DNA of 64,000 nucleotides from Mycobacterium syngnathidarum (GCF_001942625.1 NZ_MLCL01000054.1:15540-79539); one strand, 5' to 3'; shown: positions 1-7,061, counted from the first letter of the stretch. Made by a program: numbers and translations. Notes: a model not told the origin generated them from the letters alone.

Positions 1-8
1 GCTTGGCA

Positions 9-344
9 TTACAGATCCAGGACGAAGCGCATTGCTTGGTCAATGGCTTGCATCTGTTCTGGACTAATCATTCCCTGGCGAGATGACAGTCGTTCGACAG
101 AGACCACTCGCAGTTGGTCGCAGCGAGCGTAGGAAATATGGTCCAGCCCGCTGTTCTCTGGCTCAAGTTCGACGTGGCTTCGCAGGCCGTAACCAACGGT
201 CGTGATCGGTACGACAACCACCAGACCGCCCGGTCCATTGTTGAGAATGTCGACCGACACCACCACCGCCGGGCGGCGAAAGGCTGGCTCGTGTCCGATT
301 GGCTGGCCGAGATCGACCTGGTAGATCTCCCCTCGCCAGATCAA
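9..344 (-). CDS. mazF: MazF/PemK-family endoribonuclease toxin
   Basis: Type II toxin of the MazF/PemK family, which cleaves mRNA at short sequences unless bound by its antitoxin. The N-terminus IWRGEIYQVDLG and the inner stretch FRRPAVVVSVDILN match the SH3-like barrel fold of the family. About 111 residues, normal for MazF. I chose a TTG start at 344 because it overlaps the stop of the upstream antitoxin (TTGA), a usual arrangement for translational coupling; an in-frame start at 389 would run deep into the antitoxin gene. The product is complete in the window. The target site cannot be read from sequence. Confidence 0.88.
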   Translation of the reverse strand: MIWRGEIYQVDLGQPIGHEPAFRRPAVVVSVDILNNGPGGLVVVVPITTVGYGLRSHVELEPENSGLDHISYARCDQLRVVSVERLSSRQGMISPEQMQAIDQAMRFVLDL

Positions 345-574
345 GCCAGTGCATCCCAGTCGTCGCGCTCGGCCAGGTATTGGTCCCACAGATCGGGGTC
401 GTTGCGCAGGCGTTGGTAATCCCCGTTGAGCCCCCGCAAGAATTCCTGCCTTTCCAAGGCGTCGATCGCTGCGTGCACGACGTCGACGACGGCGGTTTGA
501 CGAGCCTTGGCTAGAGATTGCAGCCGCTCAGAATCGGGACGGCGGACTCGGACGGTTGTGGTTTCTGCTGCCAT
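341..574 (-). CDS. mazE: MazE-type antitoxin, ribbon-helix-helix
   Basis: Partner antitoxin of the downstream MazF. The product of about 77 residues begins MAAETTTVRVRRPDSERL, a beta strand then helices typical of ribbon-helix-helix DNA-binding antitoxins. The acidic, aromatic C-terminal part (RNDPDLWDQYLAERDDWDALA region) resembles the toxin-wrapping tail of mycobacterial MazE proteins. The ATG at 574 is preferred over an in-frame start at 673 because a -10 box lies just upstream and direct repeats fit an autoregulatory operator. The gene overlaps mazF by 4 bp. Confidence 0.85.
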   Translation of the reverse strand: MAAETTTVRVRRPDSERLQSLAKARQTAVVDVVHAAIDALERQEFLRGLNGDYQRLRNDPDLWDQYLAERDDWDALA

Positions 575-600
575 GGAACTAGTGTAGACGAATTGTAGAC
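575..600 (-). promoter_or_regulatory. mazEF leaderless promoter and direct-repeat operator
   Basis: On the minus strand a TACACT box (plus 581-586) ends six bases before the mazE ATG. This fits a mycobacterial -10 (TANNNT) and a transcript starting at the ATG itself. Two direct copies of TGTAGAC (583-589 and 594-600), 11 bp apart, overlap this box, about one helical turn, as expected for antitoxin autorepression. Inferred from spacing only. Confidence 0.5.
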
Positions 601-882
601 ACAGGTCAGGGCAGCTCGTCCCACGTATTCGGCAACGGACGCTGGGCAACCTTCGAGTGCCGCCGGACCCCACTCTCCGCCTTGGCGCGACGACTCCCAG
701 GATCTACGTCTAGGCGTCGGTGGCGATCCACCACTTGCACCGGCAAGCAATACGGCGGAATCGAATATGGCGGGTTACCAGTAGCTAGTACGCGCTATTG
801 CGCTGCTTCCCAACGGCTTTCATCCGCGGTATCCAGCTTGAGACCACAATCGACGGTATGCCCCCGGAGATGGCGCCGCTAA
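601..882. other. Intergenic region without a supported gene
   Basis: Lies between the mazEF promoter and the relic vapC. It contains rep1 (747-785). No frame shows a recognisable protein or a convincing start with ribosome-binding site. Confidence 0.5.
747..785 (+). repeat. Cassette-boundary repeat, copy 1 (rep1)
   Basis: One of four related repeats of about 40 bp, all in the same orientation, that separate toxin-antitoxin modules. Core: two imperfect direct copies of GAATATGCAGG about 15 bp apart, followed by GTTACCAGTAGC. This copy reads AATACGGCGGAATCGAATAT then GGCGGGTTACCAGTAGC, the most diverged first half of the set. Confidence 0.75.
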
Positions 883-1115
883 TCAGTGGTCGGGGTGTGT
901 GACCGCACGTAGGTCCAGCTCGGGTATCCCAGAGAAGTCACCGGGGTTGCACGTGTACAACGGCACACCGTGCGCGACGGCGCTGGCAGCGATGAGCGCA
1001 TCGTAGGCCCGCGCGACAGGCTTGCCGGCCGCAGTACGCAACGCGGCAGCGCCCCCCAAATGCCCGCGCGCTCTCAGCGTCGAACGGAAGGATCTCGAAA
1101 TCCGGCGCGGCGCAA
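883..1115 (-). pseudogene. vapC remnant: frameshifted and 5'-truncated PIN toxin
   Basis: The minus strand encodes ARAYDALIAASAVAHGVPLY, then TCNPGDFSGIPELDLRAVTH and a stop at 883. This matches the C-terminal half of the intact VapC at 3668-4090 almost residue for residue. Compared with that copy there is one extra base in the C-rich run near 1051-1056, which shifts the frame. Further upstream the frame resumes PDFEILPFDAE, equivalent to ADFDVLPFDGD of the intact toxin. Beyond about 1110 the similarity stops and IS3 orfA-like sequence begins. The N-terminal catalytic Asp and the cognate antitoxin are missing, so this is a dead toxin gene of the same family as vapC2. Confidence 0.85.
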
Positions 1116-1213
1116 CTTGCGCACGATTCCCTCCGCGGAATGCCGCTTACGACCAGCCATGCGTGTCATCGTCCCTTCTCTGCCCGACCTCGGGCCACAG
1201 GACTCTAAAACAG
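1107..1213 (-). mobile_element. Relic of a second IS3-family element (orfA start)
   Basis: Minus-strand translation from the ATG at 1160 gives MAGRKRHSAEGIVRKLRRA, the hallmark start of IS3-family OrfA proteins (helix-turn-helix). It stops abruptly where vapC sequence starts. The stretch 1161-1213 would be the leader of that element. This marks an old insertion or deletion that removed the 5' half of vapC, distinct from the complete element starting at 1217. Confidence 0.7.
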
Positions 1214-1216
1214 GCT

Positions 1217-1242
1217 TGATCTGTACCCGTGTTGTTGGTCCA
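1217..1242 (+). repeat. IS left terminal inverted repeat
   Basis: Pairs with 2458-2483. The outer 14 bases (TGATCTGTACCCGT against TGATCCGTGCCCGC) differ at only three positions; similarity falls off inward. Binding site for the transposase. Confidence 0.75.
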
Positions 1243-1284
1243 CGGTCATGCGAGTCGAGGGCAGAGTGATCATCAGGAGGTCAC

Positions 1285-2454
1285 ATGCCCCGTCAGTACT
1301 CATCATCGGTCCGCCGGCAAATCGTCGCGCGGCTGCGATCGGGTGAACCGGTGGCTGCCGTTGCGATCGAGACCGGGATCTGTGAAGCAACTCTGTTCCG
1401 ATGGAAACGTCAGGCACTCATCGACGCCGGGGTCATCGAGGGCATCCCGAGTGTGGAGGCCGACGAACTAGCAGCCGCCCGCAAGCGCATCGCGGCGCTC
1501 GAGGCCGAGCTGGCCCTGACCCGCGACGCGTGCGAACTGTTCGACGAGCAGGCGGTGGTGCCCCCAGAACGCCGACGCGCGATCACTGAAGGGCTGATCG
1601 CGCGCGGGCACTCAGGCCGATCAGCCTGCCGGATAACGGGATTGACGCGTTCTCTATTGCAGTATCACCGGCACCGCCCTGTCCCGGACCGGGAGGTGCG
1701 TCGCCTCATTGTGGCCGACACGATCACCGAGATCCACCAACGGTCCCGCGGCACCTACGGGCGCCGACGGGTGCGCGCGGCGCTGCTGGCCGACTACGAG
1801 ATGAACGTCAACCACAAGCTCGTCAACTCGATAATGGCCGAGCACGGCCTATTCGGGTTGCCGCGTCCCGGGCGGCGGAAACCCAACCTAATTGGTGTCG
1901 ACACCCCGGTTGACCTGGTCAACCGACGATTCAGTGCTACCAAGCCAAACGAACTGTGGTGTACGTATATCACCGAACACCCCGCGCGTGATGGAAAGGT
2001 GTACTGCTGTGCGATTCTGGATTGCTTCTCGCGAATGATCGTGGCCCGCACGTTTTCTACCGCCCCCGACACCGCCCTGGTCAACAATGCGGTCAACATG
2101 GCCGCCGATAGCAGAAACCGTAGTAGCCCAACGATTCTGCATGCCGACCATGGTAGTCAGTTCACGTCCTGGAGCTTTGGTGAGAACATGCGGCGGTGGG
2201 GTCTGCTTGGCTCGTTCGGTACCGTGGGCGACTGCTTCGATTATGCCGCCATGGAGTCGTTCTGGGCACGGATGCAGGTCGAGCTGCTCAATACCCGCAA
2301 GTGGGCCACCACCATCGAATTGGCTGCCGCCATGGCCGATTACATCGACAACTTCTACAACGTCGAACGCCGGCACAGCTACCTCGGTAACATCAGCCCC
2401 ACGGAGTACGAAACGCTCTGGACATCCACCTATTCGATCCCTCAACTCGCATGA
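1285..2454 (+). CDS. IS3-family transposase, fused OrfAB, first catalytic Asp altered
   Basis: 389 residues. The N-terminal helix-turn-helix (about 5-45, RQIVARLRSGEPVAAVAIET) is followed by a coiled-coil-like segment (60-85) and an integrase core (about 150-380). The second and third catalytic residues are present with classic spacing: D288 in LHADHGSQF and E324 in AMESFWARMQVE, 35 residues between them. The first should be Asp in a W-x-TDITEH motif; here the motif reads LWCTYITEHP, so residue 228 is Tyr (codon TAT at 1966-1968, one base from GAT). This should abolish catalysis. OrfA and OrfB parts are in one frame. Start ATG at 1285 follows GGAGG. Confidence 0.88.
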   Translation: MPRQYSSSVRRQIVARLRSGEPVAAVAIETGICEATLFRWKRQALIDAGVIEGIPSVEADELAAARKRIAALEAELALTRDACELFDEQAVVPPERRRAITEGLIARGHSGRSACRITGLTRSLLQYHRHRPVPDREVRRLIVADTITEIHQRSRGTYGRRRVRAALLADYEMNVNHKLVNSIMAEHGLFGLPRPGRRKPNLIGVDTPVDLVNRRFSATKPNELWCTYITEHPARDGKVYCCAILDCFSRMIVARTFSTAPDTALVNNAVNMAADSRNRSSPTILHADHGSQFTSWSFGENMRRWGLLGSFGTVGDCFDYAAMESFWARMQVELLNTRKWATTIELAAAMADYIDNFYNVERRHSYLGNISPTEYETLWTSTYSIPQLA

Positions 2455-2457
2455 TCG

Positions 2458-2483
2458 TGGCTCGAAACGGCGGGCACGGATCA
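2458..2483 (-). repeat. IS right terminal inverted repeat
   Basis: Reverse complement matches 1217-1242. It begins four bases after the transposase stop codon region, so the coding sequence reaches almost to the element end, as is common in compact IS3 elements. Confidence 0.75.
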
Positions 2484-2806
2484 GCTGGTCTCAATCATGG
2501 GGATCACGCCACTCGCAGTCCCGGCGTCGGGGCTGGGCGCGGCTGCAGTTTCCATACCGAGAGACTACCTACGCTGTCGTCCGACAGGCCTCTCTCCAGT
2601 CAACGCCGGACCATCGATGTCCGCCCCCGGCCACCTCGGATTATCGGATTGGCAGTGCTCGCACGGATCGCGAATATAGACGTCTCTCGCAACCCGCCAC
2701 ACGCGCGATGCATGGGCGCTTGGGCTCGGCGCTGTCGTTGTCAACCGCGAGCAGCGTTCAACTCAAGCACCGTCGCCATGTACCGGTGAGACGCCGACCT
2801 ACACGG
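2484..2806. other. Gap between the IS element and rep2, no clear gene
   Basis: No frame carries a recognisable protein. On the minus strand the ATG at 2780 opens MATVLELNAARG and then stops, possibly the first residues of a lost antitoxin. The stretch 2783-2796 (CCGGTGAGACGCC) is also found upstream of vapB2 (4339-4351), implying this was once the promoter side of a similar antitoxin gene. Confidence 0.4.
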
Positions 2807-2840
2807 GACAATATGCAGGAATCGAATATGCAGGGTTCCA
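2807..2840 (+). repeat. Cassette-boundary repeat, copy 2 (rep2)
   Basis: Shares the double GAATATGCAGG-type core (AATATGCAGGAATCGAATAT then GCAGGGTTCCA) with rep1, rep3 and rep4. It stands just downstream of vapC1 and at the outer edge of the damaged module. Confidence 0.8.
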
Positions 2841-2873
2841 ACGGGTTTCGATCCCACCACACCCTGCCCTGAC

Positions 2874-3299
2874 CTAACTGATAGTGCCCTGCTGCAACGC
2901 CCACCGATGTTGGAAGGGCAACACCTCGGCAGCGATCTCGAAATCAGCGTCGTAGTGCAGCAGTGTCACATCATGGGCGTTGGCAAGGGTGGCGATCAGT
3001 AGGTCGGCCATGCCGACGGCACGATGACGACCAGTGTCGGCCAGCGATCGCTGCGCATCCAATGCCGCGTGCCAGTGTTCATCGTTGGTCGGCAGGTACT
3101 CGTATGCGAGGCGGCGATCTGACCATATCTGCGCGTAGTCCGCGGCGGCCCGGGCGCTGTAGAGCGCCTCGGCATCAAGCTGAGCGGTGGTTGCGACCAA
3201 TCCGGCCTCGATAAGCGGAGCAAGTCGGTCGGCGACCTCGGGGTTTGTCATCCGTGCCGCGGCACTGGTGTCGATGAGATACCGCGCTACTACCGCCAC
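2874..3299 (-). CDS. vapC: VapC-type PIN-domain ribonuclease toxin (vapC1)
   Basis: 141-residue PIN-domain toxin; VapC proteins cleave tRNA or rRNA using Mg2+ held by acidic residues. Visible are the N-terminal catalytic Asp in RYLIDTSAAAR, the central Glu in LDAEALYSAR, and the C-terminal acidic pair region VGMADLLIATLA and HYDADFEIAA. The start overlaps the end of vapB1 by 10 bp, fitting translational coupling. Same strand as the other toxin-antitoxin pairs here but not closely similar to vapC2. Confidence 0.92.
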   Translation of the reverse strand: MAVVARYLIDTSAAARMTNPEVADRLAPLIEAGLVATTAQLDAEALYSARAAADYAQIWSDRRLAYEYLPTNDEHWHAALDAQRSLADTGRHRAVGMADLLIATLANAHDVTLLHYDADFEIAAEVLPFQHRWALQQGTIS

Positions 3300-3496
3300 A
3301 CATCACCTCGCTTGCCAGGGTCACTCATCTCCCTCATACCGCCAGACTTCAACCATGCGATCTGGCGAGCGCGTGCAGACGCCGCTGCAGCCTGCTGCAA
3401 CGCGATGCGGACGGTATCTGATACGCCGGACGTCTTAAGTTCCTTCTGCGCGGCGGCCAAGAGGTCGTCATCGAGGTCAATCAAACGCTTGGTCAT
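3290..3496 (-). CDS. vapB: VapB-type antitoxin (vapB1)
   Basis: 68 residues beginning MTKRLIDLDDDLLAAAQKEL, the ribbon-helix-helix signature of a large mycobacterial VapB group; the second helix TSGVSDTVRIALQQA follows. The C-terminal tail (residues 45-68) should bind and block VapC1. The ATG at 3496 has a purine-rich site (GAGGGTGGCGAG) directly upstream. It overlaps vapC1. Confidence 0.92.
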   Translation of the reverse strand: MTKRLIDLDDDLLAAAQKELKTSGVSDTVRIALQQAAAASARARQIAWLKSGGMREMSDPGKRGDVWR

Positions 3497-3510
3497 CTCG
3501 CCACCCTCAC

Positions 3511-3541
3511 GTATATACGAAGTCTTGATTGAGTATATACG
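3511..3541 (-). promoter_or_regulatory. Candidate VapB1 operator, paired GTATATAC palindromes
   Basis: Two copies of the self-complementary octamer GTATATAC lie at 3511-3518 and 3533-3540, centres 22 bp apart (two helical turns), 15 bp upstream of the vapB1 start. The arrangement suits two RHH dimers on one DNA face and thus autoregulation of vapBC1. Sequence pattern is certain; binding is inferred. Confidence 0.65.
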
Positions 3542-3576
3542 CGCGCGTCCTCAGTCGGCTACACCAGCCGTGAACG

Positions 3577-3613
3577 GAGAATATGCAGCATTCGAATATG
3601 GCAAGTTACCAGC
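3577..3613 (+). repeat. Cassette-boundary repeat, copy 3 (rep3)
   Basis: AATATGCAGCATTCGAATAT then GGCAAGTTACCAGCAA, matching the rep consensus at most positions. Located between the vapB1 upstream region and the vapC2 stop codon. Confidence 0.8.
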
Positions 3614-3667
3614 AAACCACTGCATATTGTGTTGGAGCCCTGTGCTTTTCGGCATCGAACTTCTTCT

Positions 3668-4090
3668 CTATCGATGATGCGGGTGCGTGACTGATCGTAG
3701 CTCCAATCGCGGGATTCCTGCGAAGTCGGCGGGGTTGCACGTGTATAGCGGCACTGCATGTGCGATTGCGCTGGCCGCGATGAGCGCGTCGTACGCGCGC
3801 GCAGCCGACTTGCGCCCCGACGCGCGCAGCGCCGCGGCTACGGCTCCAAACGTCCGGGCGCAATCTCCATCGAACGGCAGGACGTCGAAGTCCGCCTCGG
3901 CCTGCTGTAGGTGCTGTTGCCGGGCGCTGCGCTCTGCATCGTCGTTGGCGACGTGTGGTCCTACGGACAGCTCGGCCAGCGTAATCGCGCTGATCAGCGA
4001 TTCATCGGGAAGCTCGGCCGGGTCGGATATCTTGCCCAAGAGGATCACCGTGGAGGTATCCAGCATCCCCCGACTCCGAGTTTGCGTCAC
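3668..4090 (-). CDS. vapC: VapC-type PIN-domain ribonuclease toxin (vapC2)
   Basis: 140-residue PIN toxin. Catalytic acidic residues are visible in MLDTSTVILL (Asp), ITLAELSVG (Glu), and ARAYDALIAASAIAH (Asp), followed by TCNPADFAGI (Asp). The GTG start shares GTGA with the antitoxin stop (4-bp overlap). It is the intact relative of the frameshifted copy at 883-1115, with nearly identical C-terminal halves, so the locus once held two related modules. Confidence 0.92.
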   Translation of the reverse strand: MTQTRSRGMLDTSTVILLGKISDPAELPDESLISAITLAELSVGPHVANDDAERSARQQHLQQAEADFDVLPFDGDCARTFGAVAAALRASGRKSAARAYDALIAASAIAHAVPLYTCNPADFAGIPRLELRSVTHPHHR

Positions 4091-4323
4091 AGCGACGGGT
4101 CGATGAGGTCGTCGATGTCGCGCCGGAGGGCATCCGGGTTCACCGGTGGAAGATTTTTGCGGCGACGAATCAGTTCGGCGGGCCCTGCGCTGGATCGAGG
4201 CAGTGGTCGTAGTTCAGCAACGGGTGTGCCGTCCCGAGTGATGACGATGCGCTCGCCATGCTCGACACGGCGCAGAACGTCTCCTCCACTGTTGCGCAGT
4301 TCGCGCACCGTGACTGTATCCAC
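4087..4323 (-). CDS. vapB: Phd/YefM-type antitoxin (vapB2)
   Basis: 78 residues, MDTVTVRELRNSGGDVLRRV then GERIVITRDGTPVAELRPL: the Phd/YefM DNA-binding fold, unlike the RHH fold of vapB1. The tail RRRKNLPPVNPDALRRDIDDLIDPSL is the likely toxin-binding part. The GTG at 4323 lacks a ribosome-binding site but a -10 box ends six bases upstream, suggesting a leaderless message. It overlaps vapC2 by 4 bp. Confidence 0.9.
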   Translation of the reverse strand: MDTVTVRELRNSGGDVLRRVEHGERIVITRDGTPVAELRPLPRSSAGPAELIRRRKNLPPVNPDALRRDIDDLIDPSL

Positions 4324-4351
4324 GTTCGCAGCGTATCACCGGTGAGACGCC
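4324..4351 (-). promoter_or_regulatory. vapB2C2 leaderless promoter
   Basis: Minus-strand TACGCT (plus 4330-4335) matches TANNNT and lies six bases before the GTG start. Upstream, CCGGTGAGACGCC (4339-4351) recurs at 2783-2796, so the promoter block was duplicated along with a cassette. Confidence 0.5.
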
Positions 4352-4387
4352 ACCGCGGCGCACTTGAACCGCCCCGTTTCGCGGGAA

Positions 4388-4427
4388 AAGAATATGCAGG
4401 AATCAAACATGCAGAGTTACCAGTAGC
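4388..4427 (+). repeat. Cassette-boundary repeat, copy 4 (rep4)
   Basis: AATATGCAGGAATCAAACAT then GCAGAGTTACCAGTAGC, the outer boundary of the array on the yaeQ side. It shares the GTTACCAGTAGC end with rep1 exactly. Confidence 0.8.
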
Positions 4428-4488
4428 AAATTGACGCCCTGCCCCCTCCCAACTGCCCCGGAGACACCACCCGGGTGGACACTATGTC

Positions 4489-5040
4489 GTGGCCCTTTCT
4501 GCAACAGTGTTCAAAGTCGAACTTGGCGTCTCCGATGTCGATCACGGTTACTACGCCGATCACGCGCTGACCGTGGCCCGGCATCCCAGTGAGACCGATG
4601 AGCGGATGGTGGTGCGGTTGTTGGCATTTGGGCTGCGCGCACACCGACTCAGCGACGTCGACGGCGAGTTGGCGTTCGGGGCGGGCCTGTCCACCCCTGG
4701 CGTACCGGATTTGAGGCTCGCCGACTACACCGGCCGGATCCTGGAATGGATCAACGTCGGCCAGCCCGACGAACGCGTCTTGGGCAAGGCGGCCGGCCAG
4801 TCCGACCAGGTGCTGCTGTTCCCGTTTGCCGCCGGCGTGGCCACCTGGTGGCGCACCGTCGGCCCCAAAGTCGCAGGGCTGGCGAACCTGTCGATAGTTC
4901 AGATACCGCACGCACCGGTGCAGCAACTGGCCCAGAACGTCGATCGACGCGTGTCGGCGCAGGTGATGGTGATCGAAGGTCAGGTGACGATGACCGTAGG
5001 CGGAGTCGACGTCACCTTCACGCCCGAGCCATTGCAGTGA
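4489..5040 (+). CDS. yaeQ: YaeQ family protein
   Basis: 183 residues, beginning MALSATVFKVELGVSDVDHG and then YYADHALTVARHPSETDERM, the strongest signature of YaeQ (PD-(D/E)XK-like fold). Further family motifs are EWINVGQPDERVLGKA and VATWWRT. The biochemical role is unsettled; Escherichia YaeQ was first linked to suppression of rfaH defects. The GTG start at 4489 gives the family N-terminus exactly. YaeQ is mainly proteobacterial, so its position beside a toxin-antitoxin array hints at acquisition, which is inference. Confidence 0.88.
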   Translation: MALSATVFKVELGVSDVDHGYYADHALTVARHPSETDERMVVRLLAFGLRAHRLSDVDGELAFGAGLSTPGVPDLRLADYTGRILEWINVGQPDERVLGKAAGQSDQVLLFPFAAGVATWWRTVGPKVAGLANLSIVQIPHAPVQQLAQNVDRRVSAQVMVIEGQVTMTVGGVDVTFTPEPLQ

Positions 5041-5295
5041 ACGTGCGGGCCCGAGGTTCCGGCGACGGCGAACCAGTTCAGTCGGACTGACACTACGACG
5101 CGGCAGGTGTGCGTTGACCGTGTCGATCTCCAGCTCATGGCGCGGTCGGTGACGTCGCGAAGGCCGGACCGGGCCGCGTGGTACCAATCGATTTACGACG
5201 CCTGTGTTTTCGGTGCATTTGACGAAGTGGGTGCGACGTCCTCGGCGGCCGGTACCAACACGCATCGACCACCGCTCGTCCCCGGAAGGAACGAG

Positions 5296-5601
5296 TCAGG
5301 CTTGCGGTTGTTGCATCACCGCGATGGCCAACCGGCCCTGATCGTCCTGCTGGACGTCGAGCACCTTGTCATCGAGCAACGTGGCGGCCTCCGGTTCGAG
5401 GAAGAGCCTTGCACCCCCTTCGGTTCCGAGCACCTGGTCCCCTTCCTCCGGCCCAGGAGCGACCGAGACCGTGAGCTGCGCCCCTGAGTCATCCTGGGTC
5501 TGCACTGCGAAGCGCAGCCCGGTAGTACTCTGTCCGTCCGGCCCGTCCTGGGAAGTCATCGCCGCGATCGCCTCAGCCGCCGCGTCCGTCATGGCAAGCA
5601 C
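5296..5601 (-). CDS. HesB/IscA-like Fe-S biogenesis domain protein
   Basis: About 101 residues; LAMTDAAAEAIAAMTS, GLRFAVQ and LFLEPEAATLLDDKVLDVQQDD follow the order of the A-type Fe-S carrier fold. The conserved cysteines of true IscA are absent, so it probably does not carry a cluster in the usual way. Related mycobacterial proteins are often labelled Fe-S cluster assembly HesB or adhesin. Start GTG at 5601 is chosen for an AAGGGA site about seven bases upstream; TTG at 5616 is the alternative. Confidence 0.65.
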   Translation of the reverse strand: MLAMTDAAAEAIAAMTSQDGPDGQSTTGLRFAVQTQDDSGAQLTVSVAPGPEEGDQVLGTEGGARLFLEPEAATLLDDKVLDVQQDDQGRLAIAVMQQPQA

Positions 5602-5717
5602 TTCAGTTCCCTTCAATTTGCGTTGGCTACAGCCTCCACCGTAGGGGTGGCCAGCCGCGACCGCTAGGCAGGTTCATCTGCCAAGCGCGAGCCGGCTCCT
5701 CACGCGCCGGAATACAC

Positions 5718-7061
5718 CTAGCTCACTCCCCTTGCCGATGCACCATCGGACTCGAACACGGCGTCCCACGCGTCGCTCAATCGACGCTTGCCTTCATCAA
5801 TGTCGACCGCTGCGAGCTTTCCGCCTCCGGCGTCTTCGACCAGGGAGAATTCCCGCAGTTTTCGCACACCGTCGTCTATTTGGAAATCGAACTCGGAATC
5901 GAACTCGTCGGCGAACCAGAACTCGATTCGTTCGTCTATTTCATGCAACGAAAGCGGTTGGTCGGCACTTCGCAGGAAGTGGTACGCGAGGACCGCTTCC
6001 TTTACTTCGGCTTCCTCGGCCGCATCGAGCAGATGGAAGAAAACGCCGGCGTCGTTGTCGAGGTTACGGTAGTAGAGATTTTCCGAAAGAGCTTTGATGA
6101 ATTGGATCTTGCGGTTCTTGAACTTGTTGAACTGCCGGACGATGTATCCACCGAAAGCCGTCAAACCGGCGCCGATCGTCACCAGGGCCCCTTGATCGAC
6201 TTCTACCGCGTCATCGCGAAGTCCCAGATAGAACGCGATCAACAGCAGTAGAACGCCTAGCGAGGCAACAAGCTTGGTCGCTATGACGATGACCCCGGAG
6301 ACCGCGGCAGGTATACCGATGAGAAGCTTGTCGATCAGTCGCATGGCGACGCGGACATTCGGGAACAACATTTCGAGATCGCAGCGGGGCACGTTCTCGA
6401 ACAGTTTGATGATCGTTGATCCTGGCGTAAAGGGAAGACCGTCAGTGTCACGCCGGTCAAAGTGGTCTTCATCCTTGAACCTGACGTAGACGAGGACTTT
6501 CGCGTAGCTGCGAAACGCAATGGTCTTGCGCCGCAACCCAAAGAGTTGCTTTTCCTCTCGTTCGCGGTGCAGTTCTCCACGGCGAAAGAACATCGCGCTG
6601 TCGATGTCGTCCGTATCGATGTCCAGGCGGACCTTGATCATGCCTTCCTCGTCGAAGGCGCGCTTCAGCTCCTCATCACTCACCCGCGTGAAGTTGGCGC
6701 ATTGAGCCAGCTCGGTGAGCTCGTGCTCGAGCTGCTCCTGCGCCGCTTGCCGCGCTGCCTTGTCGAAGTGCATGACGCGGCGCACATCTGGAGAGGGACT
6801 CAGCGTGTGGTATGTGTCCTTGATTGATTCGAGGCGCCGCCGAAACCGGTGGTGGAGCAGGCTCGACAAAACGTCGGTGAACTCACGGAAGGCTTGACGC
6901 TCGTGCTCGGGCATCCGCTGCGCGAGCAACTCCACGATCGTTGTCTTGCGAAATGGTATGAAATGTTCGTCTTCGCCCACCTTCCGATGAGACGCGGCAG
7001 AACCCGAATCTGCTTGCGGATGCTGGTTTCCGGTTACACGCACAGCTTGCGTCCTTCGCAC
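5718..7061 (-). CDS. DUF3754 (TMEM143-like) membrane protein
   Basis: 447 residues. After a variable head comes HFIPFRKTTIVELLA, then a long soluble part with FRSYAKVLVYVRFKDEDHF and GSTIIKLFENVPRCDLEMLFPN, which is the DUF3754 core. A hydrophobic hairpin at about residues 245-310 (IPAAVSGVIVIATKLVASLG) gives two membrane spans; an acidic soluble tail follows. Function unknown in bacteria. The start is uncertain: GTG at 7061 has an AGAAG-like site, but GTG at 6980 begins right before the conserved part. Confidence 0.75.
   Translation of the reverse strand: MRRTQAVRVTGNQHPQADSGSAASHRKVGEDEHFIPFRKTTIVELLAQRMPEHERQAFREFTDVLSSLLHHRFRRRLESIKDTYHTLSPSPDVRRVMHFDKAARQAAQEQLEHELTELAQCANFTRVSDEELKRAFDEEGMIKVRLDIDTDDIDSAMFFRRGELHREREEKQLFGLRRKTIAFRSYAKVLVYVRFKDEDHFDRRDTDGLPFTPGSTIIKLFENVPRCDLEMLFPNVRVAMRLIDKLLIGIPAAVSGVIVIATKLVASLGVLLLLIAFYLGLRDDAVEVDQGALVTIGAGLTAFGGYIVRQFNKFKNRKIQFIKALSENLYYRNLDNDAGVFFHLLDAAEEAEVKEAVLAYHFLRSADQPLSLHEIDERIEFWFADEFDSEFDFQIDDGVRKLREFSLVEDAGGGKLAAVDIDEGKRRLSDAWDAVFESDGASARGVS

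Larger units (their letters stand above)
1217..2483 (+). mobile_element. Complete IS3-family insertion sequence, 1267 bp
   Basis: The ends are imperfect inverted repeats: left 1217 TGATCTGTACCCG..., right (reverse complement from 2483) TGATCCGTGCCCG..., about 17 matches in 26. The flanking trinucleotide GCT occurs at both sides (1214-1216 and 2484-2486), fitting a 3-bp target duplication, usual for IS3. Inside is a single transposase gene rather than the common overlapping orfA/orfB with programmed frameshift. The element sits within the damaged vapC module. Confidence 0.85.

Noticed and set aside
747..4427. Integron-type attC sites for the rep copies
   Set aside because: The repeats are direct, lack the long imperfect dyad and the core RYYYAAC boxes of attC sites, and no integrase gene is in the window.
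5040..5295. Possible small gene between yaeQ and the HesB-like gene
   Set aside because: A plus-strand frame exists but overlaps the HesB-like gene and encodes nothing recognisable.
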